Shown piece after piece: positions 44,890-56,131 of a stretch of DNA of 64,000 nt (the stretch's first letter is position 1; each line of letters opens with the position of its first letter). The stretch comes from Rhodamnia argentea (taxonomy: Eukaryota > Streptophyta > Magnoliopsida > Myrtales > Myrtaceae), in assembly GCF_020921035.1 (NCBI RefSeq), contig NC_063151.1:28216934-28280933 (forward strand), written 5' to 3'. The position numbers and the translations under genes are program-made. A model generated the notes under the pieces. The model had not been told where the DNA came from. It worked only from the letters and a program-made list of their open reading frames with translations, and searched no databases.

Positions 44890-46768
44890 TCATTTCTTGC
44901 AAACAATGCCATTGCTGCCGGCGGAACAGCGAAAGCACCACCGGCACAATCCAATGTGCCATAATCAGTGTTCCTCATCAAGGAACGATTATCCTGGTTC
45001 AACGCACTTCCCGGTGAGAAAATGCAGAAGTTGCAATCTGCAGAGAGAAGTGAGGTGGTCCTGTACTTGTCTTCACCACCCACGACAGGCATCGCCACCC
45101 CGGGATTTGCCGGGTTCACGAAATCGGGCTGGTAAGTTCTCCCAAGGACACCTTTGACTTTTGACGACAGTCCAAAGAACTTGAACTGTGCACTTCCAAG
45201 TGAGCAAAGCAATCACCTGAAGGCAACATGTACTTATGAATCCTATCATCTTCTTTAGTGATAGGAACTACATTCACCATTATCTCTGCCATACCTTTCA
45301 AAGTCACTACTACACTATTTTTGTTTGATATCCTCTCAACCATTATGTCCCTTCCTGGGGAGTACCGTGAGGAGAATGGACCTTCGGTTATTTCCATTTC
45401 GCTTCCGTCACACGTGAAACTGAAATGGTCAACATCGGCATCCCAGATAGCGGCCTTTGTGGCTTCCAGAGAGAAGGAATGGGAGTTGAAGAGGATTCCA
45501 AGTGCTTGAATCCATATGTTGTCGCGGGGTCCGGCCCATCGGTCGGTGGCCAATGAACCGAGCGTTGATTTGGAGGCGAGATCTGAAACAAGGCTGAAAA
45601 TCTGGTTGCTTTTGCCATGGAAGTAGAACACAACCCCATCTCCACCAATGAAGCGAGGATCATAGCATGCTGATCCAATTCCGTTGCAGTTCGGTTTGCG
45701 ATCTGATGCGAAAACTATCTAGGTCAACCGTTTTGTTTGAATAAAACTCACTCGCAAAAGACTTTTGCTCTCGTGTATTCGCGCGAGGGATCATAGATTT
45801 CAAGTCGGGTTCATAATCCTGGGACCAGTTTATATATAATACGTTTTCTTGCTTGGGCAGACAAGATAATAGATATGCGTATCCGGTTTTATATTTAGGA
45901 AAGCTTCGTCAGTCAGGTGAGTGCTACATTTTGGACAGATATACATTAACATCTACGTGAGCTGATAATTTAACAAATCTTTGATCGGTTCCTGCAAATG
46001 AGATGAATAAATTATGGAACCACAGTCAACTGCTTTAAAAATTTAAGCTGTTAGAAGAATGCGTGGTTTAATATTTATTTATTTTAACACTTCCCCTCAC
46101 GCTTAGTAATGAGATGAATAAATTTTGGCTATGGTTCCATAATTTATTCATCTCATCACTCCTTCTCACGCTTAGTTTAGTCTTTTGGCTGTGGTTCCAT
46201 AATTTATTCATCTCATCACTCCCTCTCACGCTTAGTCATCTCATTACTCTCCCTCACGCTTAGTTTGGTCTTTTGCCTAGTACTAAGCGTGGACATATTC
46301 ATTAGGAAGCAAATAGGGGCCTGGAAAGATTTGAACTTAGGAGTTCCGGCTCTGATGCCATGAAAGATTTTATGGAATCACAGCCAACTACTCTAAAAGC
46401 TTAAGCTGTTAGAAGAAGGCGTGGTTTAATATTTATTTATTTCAACATCTTCCAAGAAAACATAACAAACTTCGCTTAGCTTGAATCAAAATCGATCAAA
46501 GTATAGCACAGATCCTTACGCCTGCATTCGGAGCTGCAAGTGGGCGAGTTGCAATTGACATAACAAGATTTCCCTTTTGAATTCGCCGAGTATAGGCTAC
46601 GACATTTGGACGGACATGAAGTACCCTTTGGAAGCAGCAAGCCCTGGGGGTGTTGCCCAGAAGAAGACCCCCTTTGGGTCCATGGAAAAATGTATCCTGC
46701 ATCGAACCTCTAACAAACAGCAGCAAGATTAGCGATGTGTGCAAGCTGATTGTTCTTGAGAACGCCAT
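44890..46768 (-). pseudogene. Root_cap-domain gene copy 3, disrupted
   Basis: Exon 1 (46768-46520) begins MAFSRTISLHTSLILLLFVRG. Its cysteine-rich part (CPSKCRSLYSANSKGKSCY, then CNSPTCSSEC) lies in a different frame from the start. Exon 2 (45702-44890) has a compensating pair of shifts around 45600-45530, a 2-bp gain near 45190 and another shift near 44930 just before the conserved GIVCKK end. Between them the domain is recognisable (CYDPRFIGGDG, IWIQALGILFNSHSF, VLGRTYQPDFVNPANPGVA). Four or more frame breaks make a functional product unlikely. Sequencing or assembly error is the alternative. The 817-bp intron holds a TRIM element. Confidence 0.8.
46004..46447 (-). mobile_element. TRIM-type miniature LTR element inside the copy 3 intron (fossil)
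   Basis: Two direct LTRs of about 86 bp (46004-46089 and 46361-46447) share ttatggaaccacag / ttatggaatcacag, ttaagctgttagaagaa and gtggtttaatatttatttat. Next to the right LTR, the minus strand carries tggcatcagagcc, a primer-binding site of the initiator tRNA-Met type. The internal part is only about 270 bp and non-coding, which defines a TRIM. It includes a partly tandem, partly inverted repeat of the block tggttccataatttattcat. Ends are TG...CA-like; no convincing target duplication was seen. Confidence 0.75.
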
Positions 46769-48256
46769 GTTTCTCATCGGCCTTTCGTACCGAAGAATAC
46801 AAATAAGCAATTTTCTGCGAATGATTCACCAGAAGAGAGATCCTGGTATATATATTTGTGTCTTTACAGAGCTCAGCAAGTGGGCAGTTCTTGTGTGCTG
46901 TTCAATTAAAGTTTTGCGGGCTCATTGAAGCATCATGTGCTTCTTTTCTTTTAGCCTACAGGTATGTACTGCTTTGCGGGAAAGGCCAAAGAGATATTGT
47001 ATCTCTAAAATCAACTGATCTCCATTTTTTCTTTGGCCATGGACGAGTCTCAAGTTGGACATTCTGACTTCCGGTTTCAGAAAAACACAAAAAACTAGAA
47101 GAAGAACGTTGAACACGCCTAGCTGGCTAGAATGAGCATTCGAAGCCGAGTAAAGCAAGGGCTCACATAAACTCTTTTGATTGTAACTTGCATTTAGATA
47201 TGATGGTAATGGCATGGTTGACTGACTCTATCAATACTTCCCAGTATACAAATCCAAGCATACGAAATTTCGACGGAATTGGAAAAATTCTCTTATTTCA
47301 TGCCTAAAAAATTATGGATTTTTTTGCCATTCCTAGAACTAATTGGTAATTTAATCAGAAAAAAGTCATTAATCCTATCGAGTTAAACATCGGTAAATTC
47401 ATATAAAAGTCAGTCAAGTATAAGAAAAATTGATAATTTGCAAACTGTAAATACTAGTTGATAATTTCATAAAAGTGTGGGTAATAGTTACCAAAAGATT
47501 TCTTGAACGTCACATGACCGGCAACTTTTTTACCAACATTAGTTCGACGCTTGCCAATTCATTTACAAATGCACCAGCATGGAAAAAAATTTCCATCTTC
47601 CTAAACGGAACGTGGTAGAATCATCCTGGAATTTGTGTGCCTTCTCTTCTAAGATGAACAACTTCTATCATTTTGTAAATCTCACTCATCTTTCGAGTAG
47701 CTAAGGAACACCTGGCCCTAATAAGAAGAGATTCTATCTCTGCCTTGTCTACAACTCTATTGGTCGTCCCAATAGATCTCAACATGTGATGCATTCAGCC
47801 ATAAAATTTCATATCTGACGTCATAATCGAGATATAGAATCCCCATCAGAAGTATAAATTCATGTGCTTGTTCTCTGATTTCAAACTTTGTCAGAGAGAC
47901 CAAAGCAATATGTGTTTTGTCTACTAATGAGATAATGCAAGTTTGAAGTGCGTAAATGTTTCATGCATGGAAGAAAGAATTGTTGAGAAATTTGAAATTC
48001 GAGGATATTTAAAGAAGAGAAGCTACTCATAATCAAATAAAATGAGAATCTGAGAAATCGGAATCAAGAAAGACACTGTCCAAACATACACACATCATAA
48101 AAAGTCATCCACGTTCAGAAATGTAAATGTGCCAAATATTTGCCACCATCAGGTCAAACGGATGGTCGAAAATGAAACCAGACAACAATCTCAAAGTTTT
48201 CTCAATTTATTCTGGGAAAGCAATGCATCCAAAGGAGGATAGAAAGGTCGACATCA
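46769..48256. other. Spacer between Root_cap copy 3 and the ULTRAPETALA-like gene
   Basis: No gene recognised. The minus-strand frame at 46922-47215 lacks a known domain. The right end should hold the 3' UTR of the minus-strand ULTRAPETALA-like gene. Confidence 0.45.
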
Positions 48257-49281
48257 TCAGGGCTCGGCATTGCCGACGTAGTCGACGCAGGTGCGGCAAC
48301 TGCAGTCCAAGAAACGGCATTTCAGGCAGCCAAAGCACACGCATTTAGGGCAACCCTTGCAGAACGGGGATCGACATCCTCTGGACCGTTTGCTAGCAGC
48401 ACGCTCTTCTGCGTCCTCACAGGTTATCCTGAAACAAGGGAGTTCAAGCAATGAGGAGATTCTTTTCGATGCCCGTATCTTTAGCTCTAGGCTTTAGCCT
48501 ACAGTATAGAGATTGCATACACTTACTTGTCGTGGGGAGGATCACCACACTTCCACCTCCTATTCGCGACCGCATCATGATGAGCTCGGCATTCCTTCTT
48601 GCTGCGGAGGCGGAACCTCCTCTCCTTCTCGCACCTGGAGCAGCGAACAAACTCGTCGCGGTGGAATTTGAGTCGCGCAGGGTGATTTGCCTCGTTGGGA
48701 GCCAACTGATAGTAATTCATCAGAGGGGTCTCCTCAAGAGGGACCTTGTTCTCACCTATTGTCACCCAAATGTGGCTTTTCCAATTCCCACTCTTTTCAG
48801 AGTGCCTCTCAAACTCATGTGGTGTCAAATTCACTGGTCATCAGGTAAAGCCACGGTAATAGATCAGCAAGGTAACAACAAAATACATTAGGGTTTCGCT
48901 TAGTATACATCGTGGGAAGAAAATGACGTCAACTTCGATACGATGAGAGGATAACTAAATTCAAAAGAGAAGAAAATTGGATAATATCGTAATTCAGCGA
49001 CAAAGAGTAAAACCAATCAATATGTGAGAGAGAGAGAGAGAGGGAGAAGTACACTTGCCTTTCTTGCAACCTAAGCTACAGTTACAGTTGATTTGGAATA
49101 GGCCATCTTTGTAAACCCTAAGATACCCAGCGGTGTCACCCAGCCATTTGTGGGTGCATCCACATTCTACCTCGACGTAATCAGTTTCCATCCTGTATCC
49201 CTTCATTTCTCTGATCTCAGGTTCACCAAACATCTCTGCGGGGTATAGTCTCCGTGGAAACGGGTTTTTCCTCCTGGGCAT
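48257..49281 (-). CDS. ULT1: ULTRAPETALA-like SAND-domain trithorax-group regulator
   Basis: Three coding exons, 49281-49059, 48833-48527 and 48428-48257, give 233 residues. The SAND-like half has MFGEPEIREMKGYRMETDY followed by VEVECGCTHKW and FERHSEKSGNWKSHIWVTIG. The cysteine-rich half has FVRCSRCEKERRFRLRSKKEC, ITCEDAEER and the dense C-terminal CVCFGCLKCRFLDCSC. This pattern is diagnostic of plant ULT1/ULT2 proteins, nuclear trithorax-group factors that oppose Polycomb silencing and limit shoot and floral meristem size; ULT1 associates with ATX1. The first intron begins GC (aaag|gcaagt), the only donor that keeps the frame; the second is GT-AG. Which paralogue it is cannot be told by eye. 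The N-terminal MPRRKNPFPRRL is an extension relative to ULT1 as I remember it. Confidence 0.9.
49021..49044. repeat. (GA)n microsatellite in ULTRAPETALA-like intron 1
   Basis: A gaga tract directly beside the GC donor of the minus-strand gene; on the transcript it is a pyrimidine tract near the 5' splice site. Confidence 0.9.
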
Positions 49282-50869
49282 CCGCGCTACCTGCAAATAA
49301 ATACACAAGTTCACAATTCTTGTGTGTAGTAAACATATTTGTTACGTTCTGGTATGCGTGTAGTGCACATAGACCTGCACTTAAACATGCATAATAAGCT
49401 AGGTTTATACTCGTGACAAGTATTGTAGATGGAGTTAGAGACGCGCAAATGAACTGAGATTATATTTTGACAAGTCTTGGCACATCCTAGATAACCTCTT
49501 ACATGCATGGGAAATGCCTACCGCGAAACACAACATTAAACTCTTATCGCTCAAACAAAACTCGTAAAACTTTTCTAGAAAATGATTGTTGGTGTCGCAT
49601 ACAAAAATTAATCAATGAAAGATGTTGTAAAATAATGTTTAGAATGAAAATATTTTTTCGCTGGTTTGCTTTTCCAAGCAATTGAAATGATCATTTTTAG
49701 GAGCAATACTTCCATATTGTTTATCATCCGCGGAAAAACACACCCTTTTGATGAAATGTTGGATACGTAATGCAGGCATGCATGACTAGCCGGCGAACAA
49801 TTGCTCTTTTTGCTATAATTTTTTGGTCTTTATGCTGTATGTAATGCATTCTAAATTCGCGTATATCCCATGGTCATAAACCCCAGAGAAACTCCAAACA
49901 TAGCACAGCATTGTAGAATATCCAACATACAAAACAAATATCATGGCTCTATAATTACAAGAAGTATTCAATGCTCTCTCCAGCATTTCATACTCATGGA
50001 GAGCATTAATTTGCCGCCTCCAGGATCCTGTTGGATTGCACAATTATTCCAAACAAGTAAGTGATAGATAATGGCAAAGTCAATCTATCCTGCAAGTGAA
50101 CAACAAGGCTTCATTAACAACTCTTAAGGATTCTCCCCATTATAAGCAAATGAGTAGGTAATAGGTATCATCAAAGAGGCAGGCAAAACATTCTAGACAT
50201 GATCTCCTCTGTGATGGAATTAATCAAATGGCATGTGTCACGTACTCCTCCATATTGAATTTCCTACATCACAATTTTTTTCACTTGTAGGCTAATATCA
50301 ACTGCTTACACCAATCTCTGAGGATTGATGAGAAAACCCTGACAAGTTCAAGGATCAAAAGGGCAGATAAAGCACAAATTCTTTTAAGGGCTACAAGCAT
50401 ATGAATATAACTAAGAGGAGATCTCTCAAGGATTTCTGAGTTATTTGACCTTGGAAGATATGATCCATATATCTTGAAAGGGTTTTTGTAAAAATTATTT
50501 TCATCAAGATTATAGAAAATGGGAAACCCTTGCTCACAACCATTCAAATCAACGCCTGTCCAAAAGTAAACTATCTAAAAGGGTTTTTGGATTTCGACCC
50601 AAAAAAAAAAGAAGAAGGATTTTTCACTCAATCTAGGCAAGAAATTAACAGTATCATCCTTCATCGCATAGGATTTCTCTAGATCTAGACAGAACTCACC
50701 GCAGATCTAGGAATCAATATGAACAGGCACTTAGCTTATCTTCATTTAACTACTCAACGGGAATGCAAGCACACAAGAGGATCTTCAATGCCATATCATG
50801 AAGCAACATAGATATTACACGTTAACTAATGACAAATATGAATTGAATTCACTGTAAGAACAAGCGTAC

Positions 50870-50990
50870 CTCTCGCCGTTGTAGAGCAGAGCGCTTGGAC
50901 TTTCAGTGCTAATAATTCGAACCCTAGACGGTCGCTTGAGCATTGTGATTTTAGATATGAAAATTCACGCATTTAAATGGAAGATCAAAA
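50870..50990 (-). other. Predicted non-coding leader exon of the ULTRAPETALA-like gene
   Basis: On the minus strand a leader-like segment ends cggcgagag|gtacgc at 50870/50869, a plausible donor. The acceptor tttgcag at 49291-49293 lies 9 nt upstream of the ATG of the ULTRAPETALA-like protein. Splicing these would make a 1.6-kb leader intron and place a 25-codon upstream ORF (ATG at 50943, stop at 49289-49287) before the main start. This is inference from splice signals only. Confidence 0.4.
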
Positions 50991-51272
50991 AAGGGGGTTT
51001 TTCAAAAAGAGTTCGTGTTTAATTCGCATTTATGAGCGAATCCGCCCATATTAAACAATTCTTATCCTGTGATTGTGTTACCTAAACACGGCATACAAAT
51101 ACCGACAAATATAAATTGACCAATAGAGAAAAATGCTTAGATGTGTGAACTTCTGACTTGAGGTTTAGAGGTGTTCGTTACACACATGTATAAATGGTTC
51201 ACATAAAAAGGAATAAAAAGGTATGTGTCATGGTAAATCGACTCGAAAACCGGCTGTTAAGGGTGACAATTT

Positions 51273-51815
51273 TAGGGGTGAGTGGTTCTATATTCCTTCC
51301 AAGTACTACCTGGAACCTACTCATCGAAATCGGTATCTTATTTTTTGGATTTTGAAATTTATCTTACATACCTTGAAACCTGGAACCTACCATATCATAT
51401 GATCCATTACTATCAAGTTCCACTTGTATTCTAAATTGAAACGATTACGGTGAATTATCATCTCCAATTATCATCATTTGCCGATACAGTTCATTGACCA
51501 TAAACCATTAAACACATGAAGAATATGAAACATTAACAAAGTAAAAGTCTCAATCGTAATATTTCGAAAATGGAAGCTCATACTAAGGATTTTAGATTAT
51601 ACACTCACCATCGAATGTCATGAAATACTGCAGAATCGTGCGAAGACATAGGATAGGAAAAACACAAAGACTTGTTCAAGTTCGGATTATAGGTTCCGCC
51701 TATTGGAACTAGGAACCTACTCGTCGGAATCGATTTTTTAATTTTTGGAATTTGGAACCTACCTTATTTTTAGTGATCCGATTCTCTATTCTACTTGAAA
51801 TCATGCTCACCCCTA
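51273..51815. mobile_element. hAT-like non-autonomous element (MITE) with TIR and 8-bp TSD
   Basis: The termini are taggggtgagtgg on the left and the inverse gctcacccccta-type end (catgctcacccct a) on the right. The flanks are gacaattt (51265-51272) and gataattt (51816-51823), an 8-bp target duplication with one mismatch, the size expected for hAT elements. The interior is non-coding. Near each end it repeats a block of the type aacctactcatcgaaatcgg / aacctactcgtcggaatcga. Confidence 0.8.
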
Positions 51816-53158
51816 GATAATTTGTCATATCAGTGTGTCCATACTTTCGACGCGTTGCCGACTAATGGAGGGGGGACCCTCCCAACCAGGCCCAAATTCA
51901 CTTTCGGGATGAGAATGTTGGGCTAGGCTTGTGCCCCTAAAAAGTTCAAGGGGCCCACCTTTTGGGTGTCATGCACTTTTTTTTACATTGTTACGTTTTT
52001 TTTTTTTTTTCGAATCTCATTGTTACGTTGAATGACCAGTTTGTTCATGTATTTTAGTTTTATCACAATCAACTTTTAATAACTCGCATTGGCGGTTGAT
52101 AATTCGATAAGATTATTTTGGCTATAGGACTTTCCCAATGGAGAACTCAAGAGCCAAGACCAAGATTAATAGGTTTTATCCATTTATTAAGTAGACCAAT
52201 ATCAAAATATGATTTTTTTTTATAACCGAGATTTCCCACGTGCAATAAACTATTCTTCGGGATGGTGGGGGTTTTTGCCAATACCACCAGGTAAGTCCTC
52301 CAAAACGTGGTTCTTGAGAGTCAAAAATATGGTTTATTTTTAATGCCATTCAAAGATAGAAAGTTTCAAAAAAACTAATCCAAAACGATTTTCTTGGTAT
52401 AACAGTGATAAAAATAATAGTGAATTGTGGGACATAAATTATTGAAAGTGTTGACAGACAACAGTTTTTAATTATTTGTTGTTTATTTTTTTGGCTCAAA
52501 ATATATTGTTAACCTCACAATGGATTAAGAATAGTCACATATTCATTTTTCAATTCAAAATACCTAACAATCATGTCCCAAAACTTTTTGCAATGAAATA
52601 ACATGGGGGAACAACTTGGATATATGTTTGTCGTTGTTTTATATTTTGAAATTGACTTGTAGTGTTGGTTTTGTTCAATACTAAAAAAAACTAATCATTT
52701 AAATCAATCTGCAATTGAGAAAGTTAAGATGTCGATATATAGCACTCTACTTTCATATACACCTGTAGAATATATATTCAGACACATCCTTATGTTCCTT
52801 TTCCTGTCATGTTTATAGGACAGTATATACGGTATTCGCATAATCTTGTTGTGTAATTCTTGTATCAGTATATGGTTTGATGCAATTGATAGTTTGAGTG
52901 CGGATGTTGACTGGATTAAAGGAGGAAAAAAGATTGAGAGTGGCGAAAGCGAAAGAAGATGAGAGAGAAAAGAAAAATGAAGTGCTCCAGCCTCCAGAAA
53001 GTGGAAGAAAAATCTGAAGAAATTTGTCTGTTTTGGTAATGATCTCCGAGTCCTCCCCTCCAATGGACAAACCCAATCCATTCCATTACTTTTCAGACTG
53101 TGAAGTCTATCCGTACTTAGCGAAACATCCTGCCTGAAAATTTTAATAAGTTGGTGCC

Positions 53159-56036
53159 ATGTCTACAATTTTACACCTCTCCTTTGCTTCTTCTTCAACT
53201 TTGAGAAGCCTGCTAAATGGTGGTTCCAGACCCAGCAGTCGTCTCTCCATCTCAAGACCCACCCTTGCTTCACTACATCGAAACAGCTTCAAACTGAAGC
53301 CGTACGGAGAAAAGTTGTCTTTTTTTGAAGTGGAAAGAGTTCAAAATGGGATCTTGGTGAAGGAGGAGAAATTGAAGAGGAACACGAGAGTGGTTGTCGT
53401 GAGGTTTAACCGAGGTTTCGGCTTTAATGGCGGCGGAGGCGGCGGAGGGAGAGATAACGGGGCCACAGCGAGGGTTGTGGGTAATCTTGTTTTGGCCATT
53501 GGCTTGACTTATCTCTCCATGACTGGACAACTTGGTTGGGTCTTGGATGCAATTGTTTCTATCTGGGTATCGCTCTTTCTCTCTCTCTCTCTCGACGACA
53601 CACACATATGCACCGACTGTTTGTGAAGGATCGATTGTATGCAGGCTTCTGATTTAAATCTCAGCCGAAGACACGCTGGGAGTTCAAAATCCATTTTCCA
53701 GTTAATTTTTCAGGGTATTGCCTGCTAAATTGGAACGCGTAGATTATTCCTTTATGAAGTAGTTGAATAATTTGAACCAATATTTTGGTTTCTTGGCGTT
53801 TGAAGATTAAACTTTTCAATGGCGATTACTAATACAACATGCTCCAGCTCACAGAAAACATTGAGCAGATGTTAACATGGTAGCCATGTGTTGCAGGAGA
53901 TCCTAGTTAGCAACGGAACAGCCGCAAGTTTTCTGATTGAGATCACCCGATTAGATAGGCATTTTGCCCCTTTACGTGACCATTTTTGGGGAGTTCGATC
54001 CGAAGTAGCTTTACAAACTTTGCTTGGTCATGAGTTTAGGATAAAAAATCCCATGTTTCTTTCAATGTACTTCAGCTCACAGAAAGCATTGAGCAGATGT
54101 TAACATAGTAGCCATCTGTTGCAGGAGATCCCAGTAAGTAATGAAACAGCCGCAAGTTTTCTGATTGAGATCACCCGATTAGATAGGCATTTTACCTCCT
54201 TGCGTGACCATTTTTGGGGAGTTCAATACGTAGTAGCTTTGCACACTTTGCTTGGTCATGAGTTTAGGATAAAACTCCCATGTTTCTTTCTGCTGTTATA
54301 TATCTAGTATCTTGAGGGCTATTTCTTTTGCTCTTAAAGTTGGAGTGATTGGTTGATGCCTTTTGGATCCAGCTTCTTGTCGTGCTGATACCGATTGTCG
54401 GTTTGGGGGCATTTCTGTGGTGGGCAGGACGAGATATAGTACAAAGCAGTGTGAGGATTCTCACTATCTACATTTCGTTTTGTGACATTAACTGGTTTTT
54501 TACCTCCTGTTGTTCTTTTACGTTTTCTTGGTATTGCTCTATGGGATATCTAGTGGCATTATACACCAATATCTTCTCATACATAGGCAGCTACCTGCAA
54601 TATTAATTTGTGGATGTATTTACCCTTCTTTCTCATTTTCAAACTGGTGGTTCAATCATAGTTTTCTGAGTATTTGTTGGTACGAGAACTTTCTGCATCC
54701 AGAGCTACTGGAACATGTATATGACAGCTCCAGAATTCATGCCTGCACGGTGAACAGAGTTACATCGCGTAGATCCAAATTCTTAGAAGGAAGTTGATTG
54801 ATGTGGCTTTTCCTTGTCTATAAGGATGATTTCTTGTTTTCATGCAGCAGATATTTGTGATCTAGATGATTAAGCTACCTCTTCTTCAGTCATGTTGCCT
54901 TATTTACAGTGCAAGAGTATGTTCGGGAACTTGCTTTGGAAATTGAATTACAAGAAGTAGCTCATCCAATATATTTCTCCTAGTTGACTTTCGAGCCTAA
55001 TTACTTTAAAAGATAGTAAGGCGTAACTGATTGTCTTAATGTTTAAATTTTGAGGTTCTTGTTCATGGTATGATTTGAAACTTTGCTTTCACTGAAGCCT
55101 CTCTCTAAAACTTCAAACCATTTAAACAGTCACTTTCGCTTTCTGTCTGGCTTCTGAAATGGATCTCCTTTGACATTGTTGCCTTCGCAGTGTCCAAACT
55201 GTGGGAACGATTTTCAGATTTTCAAGTAAGAGATATCTGAAGGCTTTAATTGATTGTAAGCAAGAAAGTTGCTAAGAGTTTTTTAATTTAGGCGACTGTA
55301 TATTTCCTCGCAGATCTACTTTGAATGATGAACTGCAATTATGCCCCTTTTGCAGTCAGCCTTTCTCGGGTAAGACATGATATATAGGTCTGAAAGCTTT
55401 TCCTTTTTAGTGCAGTTGTCAAGATTGCAACTTGCTCTTGTATTCTACCTCTCAACTTGCTATTGCTTCTGAGCTTTGGACTATGGTTCTACCGTTTGGG
55501 GTTTTGCATGTCCGGGTAGCCAGTTCCGGGTTTTCTTTGCCTCCAGAAATTTTGGACTGTTTTTTTTTTTTTTGGTAAGGTTCAAATTTTTTTTTTTTGG
55601 TAAGGAAAAATTTTGGACTGTTTTGCCAACTTGAAAATGTACTTCTCTAAAATGTCTGTGCTGACAGATGACGAAAGGCATATTCATCTCATCTGTTATT
55701 GATTTTCAGTTGTGGACAACAAGTTTGTTCGGGAATCAGTTACATTTTCCAACCAATTTACATCAAACGGAGAAGCAGCCAATGAGTTCTCTCCTCGACC
55801 CAAGAAAGGTTCATTGGCGATGCCATCTGTTTCAGTACTTTGATATTTATATCCAAAATCCCTGTTCATGTATTGATCAATTGTCATCTGTTTTTATCAA
55901 AGGAGAGAGATTTTTGATATTTGCCATCCGAACTAATCATTTAGCTCAACAAGACAAGATTGCTTTGGTTTTCGCAGGAAAGAATACTCCTACAGCAGTT
56001 GTAGATGTTGAAGCGGAAGTGACGGATGCCGATTGA
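53159..56036 (+). CDS. Plastid-targeted membrane protein with C-terminal four-cysteine zinc ribbon
   Basis: Six exons (53159-53566, 54373-54450, 55191-55225, 55314-55369, 55710-55808, 55978-56036) join without frame loss to give 244 residues. The N-terminus MSTILHLSFASSSTLRSLL is rich in Ser/Arg and lacks acidic residues, like a chloroplast transit peptide. A glycine-rich stretch precedes two hydrophobic segments at about 105-131 and 137-152 (LLVVLIPIVGLGAFLWW). The C-terminal region has CPNC (163-166) and CPFC (184-187), a rubredoxin-like zinc ribbon, then an acidic tail ending VEAEVTDAD. I recognise the general type (conserved plant plastid protein) but cannot name it. Function unknown; it could act in thylakoid or envelope protein assembly. 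The first intron holds a 228-bp tandem duplication. Confidence 0.82.
53840..54295. repeat. Tandem duplication (period 228 bp) in intron 1 of the zinc-ribbon gene
   Basis: Unit 1 (about 53840-54067) and unit 2 (about 54068-54295) share agctcacagaaa, ttgagcagatgttaacat, gttgcaggagatcc, acagccgcaagttttctgat and catttttggggagttc. Each unit has an acceptor-like gttgcag followed by a frame of 60-70 codons that stays open in both, and unit 2 has a good donor-like cagtaagt just after it. This could allow cryptic or alternative exons, but nothing shows that it does. Confidence 0.85.
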
Positions 56037-56088
56037 GGCCTCTGGCACCAATTCTCCGTTCGTCTCTCTCTCTGTCTCTGTCTCTGTC

Positions 56089-56131
<43 letters not shown>

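Larger units (their letters stand above)
49294..53158. other. Upstream region of the ULTRAPETALA-like gene and spacer to the zinc-ribbon gene
   Basis: Up to 50869 this is probably the leader intron described above. From about 51 kb it is intergenic, with the hAT-like MITE at 51273-51815. The last kilobase before 53159 is the promoter of the zinc-ribbon gene. Minus-strand frames at 52704-53081 show no domain. Confidence 0.45.
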
